Assembly (NCBI GenBank): GCA_938028585.1
Contig: CALIZH010000277.1
Location: forward strand, 1-23,291
Length of the DNA: 23,291 nucleotides
Direction of reading: 5' to 3'
Origin: an uncultured Actinomyces sp.
GTDB lineage: Bacteria; Actinomycetota; Actinomycetes; Actinomycetales; Actinomycetaceae
The notes below the pieces were generated by a model. It saw only the letters and a program-made list of their open reading frames with translations. It made no database searches and was not told the origin of the DNA. Shown here piece after piece: positions 15,981-23,240 of this stretch (its first letter is position 1; each line of letters starts with the position of its first letter). Both the position numbers and the translations under genes were made by a program.

Positions 15981-18455
15981 ATGTTTCCCATTCCCTCTGT
16001 GAAGGCGCAGATGAACCCCCAGACCACCTTTGTGGGGGAGCGGTGGCGAATCGGCTTCCTGACCGATGCCCTAGTCCGCCTCGAGTGGTCGGATTCTGGA
16101 GTCTTTGAGGACGAGGCGACGCAGGTCGTCCTCAACCGTTGTTTCGAGCAGGAAACGCCAAAAGTTATCTATTCCCAGCGAGGCGGAATGCACGTGTGGG
16201 AGACCTCTTCCATCCGCCTGGTTTTTGACGGTCAGAGCTTTAGCAAAGAAGGACTGAGCGCCGTCGTCAAGAACGCGGGAGCAGGGTTTGGGACCACGTG
16301 GCACTACGGAGATGAGGCGCACGAAAACCTCAAGGGGACCGCGCGCACTTTGGACGGTGTGAACGGGGCCTGCGAATTGGGCATGGGACTGATCAGTCGT
16401 GATGGATGGGCGGTCCTGGATGACTCGAAATCAAATCTCTTGCAGGCTGATGAAGCTGCGTGCAGGGCAGGTTGCGTGACACGTCCGCGTGGCCACTCAG
16501 AAATTGACATCTATTTCTTCAGCTACGGGAACCGTTACGCAGAAGCCATTCGCGACTTCTACCGTTTGAGCGGTCCGACTCCGCTTCTACCGCGTTGGGC
16601 TTTGGGGAACTGGTGGAGCCGCTATTACCCCTATTCGCAGGATCAGTACCTAGCGCTAATGGATCGGTTCAATGCGGAAGGAATTCCTTTCACAACAGCT
16701 GTTTTGGATATGGATTGGCACATCACCGATGTTGATCCACGCTTTGGCTCAGGATGGACCGGGTACTCGTGGAATCGCGAGTTAATTCCAGATCCTCAAG
16801 CTTTTACTGAAGCCCTGCATGATCGAGGCTTGCGTATTTCTGCGAATGTGCATCCCCGCGATGGAATACGTGCCTGTGAGGATGCCTATCCCAAGGCCGC
16901 CGAAACAATGGGAATTGACCCAGCCAGCGAAGAACCGGTGGAGTTTGATCTGACGGATCCGAGCTTCATTCGCGCGTATTTCGACATGCATCATGATCTG
17001 GAGGCTGATGGCGTCGATTTTTGGTGGATCGATTGGCAACAGGGCGGTGTTTCACGTCAAAAAGGCCTGGACCCGCTGTGGATCCTCAACTACCTGCACT
17101 ACATGGACATGGTTGAGGCATCCTCAGAAGGTGAGGGGCAGGATCACGAGCTCCCGCTGATTCTCAGCCGTTACGCGGGCCCAGGATCGCACCGCTATCC
17201 CGTGGGTTTCTCCGGAGACACAGTTGTCAGCTGGGAATCCTTGAAATTCCAGCCCTACTTCACGTCAACGGCCTCGAATATCGGATACGGCTGGTGGAGC
17301 CACGACATTGGCGGACACATGCTGGGCGTGCGTGACGAAGAGCTGGAGGCGCGCTGGTACCAGCTGGGTGTTTTCAGTCCGATTAACCGACTGCACTCGA
17401 GTCTGTCGCCTTTCGTCGGCAAGGAACCGTGGAATTTCCAGCAGCCCGTGCGCGATATCATGCGCGATGCGCTGATTCTGCGTCATCGCCTCATTCCTTA
17501 CCTGCACACAATGAACTGGCGTGCCGCAACAGAAGGAGCGCCGCTGGTAACTCCCATGTACTGGGCTCATCCAGATGAAGGGATCGCTTACGACGTGCAT
17601 GAACAATTCATGTTCGGCACGCAGTTGATGGTTGCTCCCGTGGTGACCCCGCGCGATGCGTACACGCGTCAGGCACGCACACGCATGTGGTTCCCGCGCG
17701 GTCAATGGTTCGATTTCTTTACCGGACGCCGCTACGACGCCGAAATGGATGGCGGGCTGCGCCTCAATGTTTGGCGGCCACTGGAACTTCTTCCTGTTTT
17801 TGCCCCAGCAGGTGGGATCGTCCCCCTCCAAGAGCTGGATCAGAACATTAACGATTGTGGGAATCCCCAAGCGCTGGAAATCCTTGTCTTCCCCGGTGCT
17901 GATGGCCACTTCACTCTGCGTGAAGATGATGGCTGCTACCCGGGTGTCAATTGCGAGCAGCGCAGCGGCGAAGTGCGAACCGAGATCGTGCACAACGACG
18001 CCTGTGGAACGCTGACCATTCACCCCGCAAAGGGCTGCGTTGATGCGCTGCCCGCGCTTCGTTCGTGGACCGTGACCATGCGAGGCGTTGAGGAACCAAC
18101 GCAGGTGAGTGTCAACGGAGAGCCCGCTGATTTTACTTACGACCCCAATACCCTGAGCGCGCGCGTGACAATTCGCGAGGCCGAGCTCAGCCAGGAGCTG
18201 GAAGTTGCCTTTGCGGGTGGGCAGCGTCCCGCTTTTGCAGAAAATCCTGTTGAAAACGATATCTACCAGGCGCTGCTTCGCTGTGAGATGGATGCTCTGG
18301 CGAAAGATGATGGCTATGAGATGGTGCGCCGTCTGGGACGTCGGGCGCTCCCACAGCTTCGCACTTTGGATCGAGGAAAAGAAGCGGGCATATTCCGCTC
18401 GGAAATGCCCGCCTCAGTGATCGAAATGATCGAAGAAATTTTGCTTCGCAGCTAG
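15981..18455 (+). CDS. GH31 alpha-glucosidase
   Basis: This 824-residue glycoside hydrolase family 31 enzyme has no signal peptide, so it is predicted cytoplasmic. An N-terminal beta-sandwich (~15-195) precedes the barrel, which starts near LPRWALGNWWSRYYPYS. The catalytic nucleophile is D351 in WWIDWQQG, and the acid/base is D413 in GFSGDT. SHDIGGHMLG follows, and C-terminal beta domains contain MWFPRGQWFDFFTGRRY. The WIDWQQG form differs from the WxDMNE of the best-studied alpha-glucosidases and suggests a less characterised GH31 branch. It lies 93 bases after the DUF624 gene with an AGGAGA ribosome binding site and is probably the last gene of the operon. Linkage preference (alpha-1,6, alpha-1,3 or alpha-1,4) cannot be read from sequence; its role in finishing branched isomalto-oligosaccharides is inferred. 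Confidence 0.9.
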   Translation: MFPIPSVKAQMNPQTTFVGERWRIGFLTDALVRLEWSDSGVFEDEATQVVLNRCFEQETPKVIYSQRGGMHVWETSSIRLVFDGQSFSKEGLSAVVKNAGAGFGTTWHYGDEAHENLKGTARTLDGVNGACELGMGLISRDGWAVLDDSKSNLLQADEAACRAGCVTRPRGHSEIDIYFFSYGNRYAEAIRDFYRLSGPTPLLPRWALGNWWSRYYPYSQDQYLALMDRFNAEGIPFTTAVLDMDWHITDVDPRFGSGWTGYSWNRELIPDPQAFTEALHDRGLRISANVHPRDGIRACEDAYPKAAETMGIDPASEEPVEFDLTDPSFIRAYFDMHHDLEADGVDFWWIDWQQGGVSRQKGLDPLWILNYLHYMDMVEASSEGEGQDHELPLILSRYAGPGSHRYPVGFSGDTVVSWESLKFQPYFTSTASNIGYGWWSHDIGGHMLGVRDEELEARWYQLGVFSPINRLHSSLSPFVGKEPWNFQQPVRDIMRDALILRHRLIPYLHTMNWRAATEGAPLVTPMYWAHPDEGIAYDVHEQFMFGTQLMVAPVVTPRDAYTRQARTRMWFPRGQWFDFFTGRRYDAEMDGGLRLNVWRPLELLPVFAPAGGIVPLQELDQNINDCGNPQALEILVFPGADGHFTLREDDGCYPGVNCEQRSGEVRTEIVHNDACGTLTIHPAKGCVDALPALRSWTVTMRGVEEPTQVSVNGEPADFTYDPNTLSARVTIREAELSQELEVAFAGGQRPAFAENPVENDIYQALLRCEMDALAKDDGYEMVRRLGRRALPQLRTLDRGKEAGIFRSEMPASVIEMIEEILLRS

Positions 18456-18802
18456 CGCTTCTTGTGTGTCATCACGGTGCTGACTCCCGCAATGATAATG
18501 AGGAGCACACCCATGATCGCCAAGGTCCCAATTGCCACCAGCGCAAGGTTTGCTGCCTTGACGAAGGCCATGGCGATCAGCGCAATAGCGGTGAAGATAA
18601 TGATGCACGCCCAGAGAAGTTGCCCGATGCGCACGCCCCGATAGGGAGCTTCCTTCACGTCCTCGGCTGACCACACGTGAGCGGGAGGAACAATCGGGGT
18701 ATTTTGATCCGCAATCGGTGCCTCTGTGAAGGAAGGTAGGGGCTGTGTCTCGTCGTCACTGACTGGCAGGGCAGTGGTCTGGTCAAAGTCGTTTGCACTC
18801 AT
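18452..18802 (-). CDS. Small two-pass membrane protein of unknown function
   Basis: This 116-residue protein has a polar, acidic, Pro-rich N-terminus (1-57), two hydrophobic segments (~60-81 and ~85-108) and a basic THKKR tail. I do not recognise a family. AAGGA lies seven bases before the ATG, and the start is only 11 bases after the stop of the PspC-domain gene, so the two form an operon. Its stop overlaps the convergent GH31 stop within a shared CTAG. By context it may belong to the envelope-stress set; that is inference. Confidence 0.8.
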   Translation of the reverse strand: MSANDFDQTTALPVSDDETQPLPSFTEAPIADQNTPIVPPAHVWSAEDVKEAPYRGVRIGQLLWACIIIFTAIALIAMAFVKAANLALVAIGTLAIMGVLLIIIAGVSTVMTHKKR

Positions 18803-18813
18803 GACAATTCCTT

Positions 18814-20430
18814 TCAGTGCTGGCCGGCTGCGGGAGATTCAGAGGACGCGCTTGGCGAAGGCGACTGACTCTGGCTGGCTGATGAGGAAGTTCCCGTGGA
18901 AGGAGTGGCGCTGGGCGTGGGAGAAGGAACCGCGGAAGGCCAGGGATCTCGATCGACAGAGCTCCCCGTTTCGTCAATGTCCAGAGTGACAAGCTGGTTT
19001 GCATTGAGGTAAACAGTGATCCCCTGGCCTTCCTTCCAGCTGGGAGAGGTCAGAACGGTTGGGCTATTACTGTCGAAGCCCCTCCAATTTTGGTCGCCAC
19101 TGAGATCAAGATCGAAGGTAATCGGTTGCTTCTGAGCGACGATGCGGATGGGCTGACCGTCGCGTACGCGGATGTTTGCGTAGGGAATCACCTGGGCGTT
19201 AACGGTGATGTCCTTGGTCAGGCCATCGGGCGCATGAGAGAGGTCGAGGTCAAGATTGATGACATTGGAACCGTTGGAACTTCCAATTGTGTCTGAGCGC
19301 CAATCGGCATCGGTATTAATGTTTCCCGCCACGGATGAGTAGTGGAGTGGAACGGTGGTGGAGTATGCCATGCCTCCCAGCAGCGCTGGAATTGCGAAGA
19401 ACATGCCCAATACCGACAAGATGGTGAGCATGACCGAGGAACGATCGCGAAGAGCGGCGATCAGGTGTGCGATGCCAACAATGAGCAGACAGGCGGCCGC
19501 ACCAGTCAAGGCAATCTGTACGCTTCGATCAACCTGTTCCGGGGTGCTGTATCCATTTCGGTAGAGCAGGAAGAAAGTTCCTGCCAGAGCAAGGAAGACC
19601 AGCCCGTAGACGCATAAGACCAAAGCTCGGGGGACGACTCGAGAGCGGAGTGGGGGCTGCGTTGCAAAGGGCGCGAAACGCTTTCCTGCGCTTTGAGGAA
19701 TTGTTTGTCCCGAGGCCTGGGGTTGAGATTCACCGGGGGTGAAGGGAGTCTGGACCGGTGGGGTCTGAACGGGAGGGGTCTGTGTCGGTGGAGTTTGAAC
19801 AGGGGCCTGAGCCGCTGTTGTCTGTGCCGCCGAAGGCGGTGCGGGAGGGAAAGAATAGTAGTCCGAAGATGTCGGGCCACCCTGCGTGCGCCAATCAGGA
19901 GTTGTATCTGGCATGGTTTCTTCTCCTTGAGGAGATGCGGGGGTAAAGGGGGATGATGCCGCCGGGTATGAAGGCTGCGTCGACGGTGTCGCACTCCAGT
20001 ACTGACCCTGTGTGGGGCCCGTCTGCTTCGGCCTTGCAAGCAGGACCGCAATCACGACAATTGCAACGGGGAAGATCAGAAAAAGAGGAATCCACACGAA
20101 AGCGTGAAAGAAGCCGAGCGCGATTCCTGAAGTTCCACCACCGAAAACCGCTAAGAGGATCGCTCCGATGATCGCAGCATCGAAATTGCCCTTGAGCATT
20201 TCGTCAACGTGGATACGGCCATCTTTGGCCTCGGGAAGGAAAACCCACGCTAAGGCGTAGAGGACGCACACTGCGGGGAAGAAGAGCGAAGCAACAACGA
20301 CGGCAATTCTGAGGGAGTTCACGTCCCATCCATAGCGCTGTGCCAAACCTTGGCACACGCCTCCGATGACGCGTGGCTCTCCACGGAAGAAGCCGGAGTA
20401 ACGCAACGATTTCATGAATCCTTTGTTCAT
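18814..20430 (-). CDS. PspC-domain membrane protein with C-terminal extracytoplasmic domain
   Basis: This protein has 538 residues from ATG 20430; an ATG at 20415 (preceded by AAAGGA) is an alternative. Residues ~8-72 are a PspC domain (FFRGEPRVIGGVCQGLAQRYGWD), followed by a hydrophobic pair near 90-140. Residues ~145-275 are low complexity with repeated Gln-Thr-Pro-Pro-Val units. Three or four more membrane segments follow. The C-terminal part is beta-rich (ITVNAQVIPYANIRVRDGQP), resembling the exported domain of LiaF-like proteins, and ends in a Ser/Pro-rich tail. It is divergent from a histidine kinase that also carries PspC, 113 bases away. The known role of the domain is sensing or stabilising membrane stress; this protein probably modulates that kinase (inference). 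Confidence 0.85.
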   Translation of the reverse strand: MNKGFMKSLRYSGFFRGEPRVIGGVCQGLAQRYGWDVNSLRIAVVVASLFFPAVCVLYALAWVFLPEAKDGRIHVDEMLKGNFDAAIIGAILLAVFGGGTSGIALGFFHAFVWIPLFLIFPVAIVVIAVLLARPKQTGPTQGQYWSATPSTQPSYPAASSPFTPASPQGEETMPDTTPDWRTQGGPTSSDYYSFPPAPPSAAQTTAAQAPVQTPPTQTPPVQTPPVQTPFTPGESQPQASGQTIPQSAGKRFAPFATQPPLRSRVVPRALVLCVYGLVFLALAGTFFLLYRNGYSTPEQVDRSVQIALTGAAACLLIVGIAHLIAALRDRSSVMLTILSVLGMFFAIPALLGGMAYSTTVPLHYSSVAGNINTDADWRSDTIGSSNGSNVINLDLDLSHAPDGLTKDITVNAQVIPYANIRVRDGQPIRIVAQKQPITFDLDLSGDQNWRGFDSNSPTVLTSPSWKEGQGITVYLNANQLVTLDIDETGSSVDRDPWPSAVPSPTPSATPSTGTSSSASQSQSPSPSASSESPAAGQH

Positions 20431-20468
20431 GATTCCACTGTGCCCGTATGGCTGGCGAAAAGATATGG

Positions 20469-20490
20469 GGGGATGCCCTGATCGATCCCC
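20469..20490. promoter_or_regulatory. Inverted repeat GGGGAT-N10-ATCCCC in the divergent PspC/kinase promoter region
   Basis: A perfect 6-bp inverted repeat with a 10-base spacer sits in the 113-base gap between the two divergent starts. Its position suits a binding site for the response regulator of this system. No firm -35/-10 pair was identified. Confidence 0.35.
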
Positions 20491-20543
20491 GATTCTTTCC
20501 CCAGCCTTGCGCTTCCACTCCCGATTCGTGTGAAGATAAAGAT

Positions 20544-21839
20544 GTGAGCAATGAGCAGCAAGTGTGGCAGTCGGGCGAGCAGAAGCCCCGTGGGTATCAG
20601 TGGAACCCACCCGAGCTGCGCGAACCCACACGTGTTCTGCATCGCTCCAGCGCATCTTCAACCGATATGCCTCTGCCGTGGATTGGCGGGGTCTGTGCGG
20701 GAATTGCCTCGATGCTCGGGGTATCTGCCGGAATTATTCGCTTTGCATTTGTGGCGGCCCTACCGGCTTTGGCAGTTCCGCTTTTCGTGTATCTGTGGCT
20801 GTGGCTTACTCTTCCCGACGATCCCGGCACTGCCCAAAGTGCCCCCGAACGTCTACGTGTCCCGCTGGCCTCGGCAGAAGAAATCGTTCGACGCGAACAC
20901 GACCAACGCAACTTGCGCATGCTTTTGGTCGGATTGGGTTCGGTGGGCCTAGCCCTTGCAATTGCCTACCTGCTTTTTACAGGGATTGCGGGACTGCGCG
21001 ATATCGCCGCAGCGGTCCTTGTTCTTGGTGGAATCGCGGCAGTGTGGACGCAGAGCACTCGCGCACACTCGTGGAAAAACCCGCTCTTCATCCTCATCAC
21101 TCTGGCCGGAATGATCTTGGTTGCCAGTGGATTGGTGCTGGCCTCATTCCGTGGGCAATCACCATGGGATATGGCGCGAGGCGCAATCCTGGGTGGGTCG
21201 CTGATCCTCTCCTTTGGAGTCGCGATCATTCCCCTTTGGGTGAGGACTTCCCAAGAAAACACGCGAGCGAAAGAGCGTGAGAAACGCGAAGCAGAGCGCG
21301 CTGATATGGCCGCGCACCTGCACGATTCTGTCCTCCAAACACTCACCCTGATCCGCAATAATGCCGATAATCCAAGTTCTGTTCGCGCGCTGGCCCTGGG
21401 ACAGGAACGCGAGTTGCGCTCGTGGTTGTACACGGGGCGTGAAGAAGCGGCAGATTCCCTTGCCGAGGCCCTGCGCGAGGCAATTTCGACACTGGAGACA
21501 ACCTTTGGTGTTGAGGTCGGCGTTGTGACGGTTTCCGATATACGCCCAGGCCCCGGTGAACTAGCTATGGTCGCCGCTGCTTCCGAGGCCGTTTCCAACG
21601 CGATTCGCCATGCTCGTCCGCCCGTGAGCGTCTACATGGAGGTCGGGCCGAAGTGTTCGGAGATCTTTGTTAAAGACTGCGGCGATGGCTTTGATATCTC
21701 TGCGATTCCCGAGGACCGTCACGGCGTGCGCAATTCGATTTTCGGCCGCATGGAACGAGCAGGCGGAAAGGCTCAAATCCGCCATCTTGCCAGTGGAACC
21801 GAGGTCCATCTCTCCATGCCTGTAGATACACTTGAGTGA
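20544..21839 (+). CDS. PspC-domain sensor histidine kinase (NarL/LiaS type)
   Basis: This protein has 431 residues from GTG 20544. The frame is open upstream to 20448, but that stretch shows no domain and would crowd the divergent gene. Residues ~42-93 form a PspC domain (WIGGVCAGIASMLG), followed by several membrane segments to about residue 235. The HisKA_3 dimerisation motif is HLHDSVLQTL with phospho-acceptor H260. The ATPase domain has the N-box EAVSNAIRHA (N352), a KDCGDGFD G1 box, and HGVRNSIFGRME. It senses membrane or envelope state and phosphorylates the response regulator encoded 26 bases downstream. The PspC fusion to a kinase is a recurring actinobacterial architecture. Confidence 0.9.
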   Translation: MSNEQQVWQSGEQKPRGYQWNPPELREPTRVLHRSSASSTDMPLPWIGGVCAGIASMLGVSAGIIRFAFVAALPALAVPLFVYLWLWLTLPDDPGTAQSAPERLRVPLASAEEIVRREHDQRNLRMLLVGLGSVGLALAIAYLLFTGIAGLRDIAAAVLVLGGIAAVWTQSTRAHSWKNPLFILITLAGMILVASGLVLASFRGQSPWDMARGAILGGSLILSFGVAIIPLWVRTSQENTRAKEREKREAERADMAAHLHDSVLQTLTLIRNNADNPSSVRALALGQERELRSWLYTGREEAADSLAEALREAISTLETTFGVEVGVVTVSDIRPGPGELAMVAAASEAVSNAIRHARPPVSVYMEVGPKCSEIFVKDCGDGFDISAIPEDRHGVRNSIFGRMERAGGKAQIRHLASGTEVHLSMPVDTLE

Positions 21840-21865
21840 CGATGCCCGCTGAAGGAGACAATTCC

Positions 21866-22312
21866 ATGACAATTCGGATTCTGGTCATTGATGATCACGC
21901 CCTGGTACGTGCGGGCGTGCGCGCTGAGCTCGAATCCAGCGGTGCCGATTTTGACATCGTCGGCGAGGCCAGCGATGTTGAGGGCGCCATTGCAGCTTGT
22001 CACGCGCTCAAGCCTGATGTCGCTCTCCTCGATGTTCACCTTCCGGGAGGAAACGGGGTGCGTGTCGATACCGCGCTTTACACCGGCTACAGTATTCCGA
22101 TGGAGTACGATTCCATGATTGCAAAGGTACTGGTGCTGGGGCGAGATCGGGATGAGGCGATTCGGAAAATGAAGGTTGCCCTCGAGGAAATGCTTGTTCT
22201 CGGCGTGGAGACGAATCTCGATTTTCAATATAAGATTATGCAGTCCGAGGCTTTCCGAGAGGGAAAAGTCGATACCGGTTTCGTAGAGCGTTTTATGCTT
22301 TCGGGAAAGTAG
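21866..22312 (+). CDS. Hybrid reading frame: response-regulator receiver joined to biotin carboxylase C-terminus (likely chimeric)
   Basis: The ATG at 21866 follows GAAGGAG at good spacing. Residues 1-~64 are the first half of a NarL/LuxR-type receiver domain, with acidic pair D9/D10 (LVIDDH) and phospho-acceptor D56 (LLDVHLPGGNG). From V65 the frame changes to the C-terminal part of AccC. The receiver therefore lacks its last strands and helices, and the expected LuxR-type DNA-binding domain is absent. In the true genome this gene should continue as the partner of the PspC kinase. The 148-residue product is unlikely to be functional. Confidence 0.75.
   Translation: MTIRILVIDDHALVRAGVRAELESSGADFDIVGEASDVEGAIAACHALKPDVALLDVHLPGGNGVRVDTALYTGYSIPMEYDSMIAKVLVLGRDRDEAIRKMKVALEEMLVLGVETNLDFQYKIMQSEAFREGKVDTGFVERFMLSGK
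22037..22069. other. Probable chimeric junction between two genomes
   Basis: At HLPGGNGVRVD the receiver motif LLDVHLPGGNG and the AccC motif PGGxGVRVD coincide, so a short stretch of identical DNA could have joined two unrelated molecules. On the left the DNA is actinobacterial in style. On the right codon use shifts to AGA and A/T-ending codons, and gene content is Firmicutes-like. Confidence 0.75.
22058..22312 (+). pseudogene. accC: Biotin carboxylase (AccC-like) C-terminal fragment
   Basis: About 84 residues beginning GVRVDTALYTGYSIP and containing YDSMIAKVLVLGRDRDEAI and GVETNLDFQ match the biotin-carboxylase C-terminal domain of acetyl-CoA carboxylase or related biotin-dependent carboxylases. 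The ATP-grasp and N-terminal domains are missing because of the junction. It ends six bases before pxpA. Such accC-pxpA pairs occur in Firmicutes 5-oxoproline clusters. It is a fragment here, not necessarily a pseudogene in its source genome. Confidence 0.8.
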
Positions 22313-22318
22313 GAGAAG

Positions 22319-23077
22319 ATGAAGGTTGACTTAAATGCAGATGTAGGAGAGTCCTACGGAAGATATACCTTGGGACTCGATGAGGAGCTGATTCCGCTGA
22401 TTTCTTCGGCAAATATTGCCTGCGGTTTTCATGCGGGAGATCCCGTTGTGCTGGAAAAGACAGTCGGAATCTGTGAAAAGGCGGGAACCGCAATCGGTGC
22501 ACACCCGGGCTTTCCGGATTTGCAGGGCTTCGGCAGAAGAAATATGAATTTAAGCGTAAAAGAAGTGAAGGCGATGATGCTCTACCAGATTGGGGCGGTA
22601 GATGCTTTTCTCCATAAAAACGGCGGAAAGCTTCAGCATGTAAAACCGCACGGCGCCCTCTACAATATGGCGGCAAAGGAGGAAAGCCTTGCAAAAGCCA
22701 TTTGCGAAGCGGTTCTGGAATACGATAAGAGCCTCATTATTCTTGCACAAAGCTCCGGTGCCCTCTATAAAGAGGCGGTGAAGCTCGGTCTTCCTGTGCG
22801 CGCCGAAGTCTTTATGGATAGAGCCTACGAAGAGGACGGTAGCCTTGTAGCAAGAAGCAAGGAAGGGGCGATGATTACCGATGAAAACCTTGCCATCGAG
22901 CGTGTGCTTTCCATGATTTTAAAGGGAAAGGTGCAGGCAATCAGCGGAAAGGAAATCCCCATACAGGCGGATTCCGTATGTGTTCACGGTGATGGAGAGA
23001 AGGCCCTCCTTTTTGTGAAGAAGCTTAGGGCAGCCCTAACGGAAAATGGAGTGGAGATAAGGAAGCTTTGTGAGTAA
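22319..23077 (+). CDS. pxpA: 5-oxoprolinase subunit A (LamB/YcsF family)
   Basis: This 252-residue protein is of normal length for the family. It has the conserved blocks DLNADVGESYG (residues 4-14), NIACGFHAGDP, GAHPGFPDLQGFGRR and VKPHGALYN. PxpA works with PxpB and PxpC in ATP-dependent cleavage of 5-oxoproline to glutamate, in the cytoplasm. The ATG follows GTAGGAGAAG. The gene lies six bases after the accC fragment and is followed by a terminator. Codon use (AGA, GGA, AAG-rich, many A/T third positions) differs from all genes left of 22,050. Confidence 0.93.
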   Translation: MKVDLNADVGESYGRYTLGLDEELIPLISSANIACGFHAGDPVVLEKTVGICEKAGTAIGAHPGFPDLQGFGRRNMNLSVKEVKAMMLYQIGAVDAFLHKNGGKLQHVKPHGALYNMAAKEESLAKAICEAVLEYDKSLIILAQSSGALYKEAVKLGLPVRAEVFMDRAYEEDGSLVARSKEGAMITDENLAIERVLSMILKGKVQAISGKEIPIQADSVCVHGDGEKALLFVKKLRAALTENGVEIRKLCE

Positions 23078-23105
23078 AAGAGAAGATTCAAAGCATTAGA
23101 GAAAA

Positions 23106-23128
23106 GGCATCCGTAAGGGTGCTTTTTT
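23106..23128 (+). terminator. Rho-independent terminator after pxpA
   Basis: GCATCC (23107-23112) pairs with GGGTGC (23117-23122) around a GTAA loop, with one G-U pair. The stem can extend through A-T pairs, and six T residues follow. Confidence 0.8.
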
Positions 23129-23158
23129 ATGGTATAACAGTTTCAATATTATTAGACG

Positions 23159-23185
23159 AAAAAAATGCGGCTTGCCGCAAAAAAA
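23159..23185 (-). terminator. Hairpin flanked by A tracts, terminator-like on the minus strand
   Basis: GCGGC-TT-GCCGC (23167-23178) is bordered by seven A on each side. Read on the minus strand, the stem is followed by ATTTTTTT, so it could end a transcript coming from the right. Confidence 0.5.
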
Positions 23186-23240
23186 TCGTATGGTATATTT
23201 AAGCTTTAGAAATATAGGAGGTAGATAGGATAAGTTTGTC

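Noticed and set aside
19735..19805. Short repeated units in the PspC-domain gene considered as a CRISPR or tandem-repeat element
   Set aside because: They are imperfect, in frame, and encode Gln-Thr-Pro-Pro-Val repeats of a disordered linker.
21866..22312. A new signalling protein joining a receiver domain to a carboxylase domain
   Set aside because: The receiver is cut mid-domain and the AccC part lacks its catalytic core, with a composition change at the join; a chimera explains it better.
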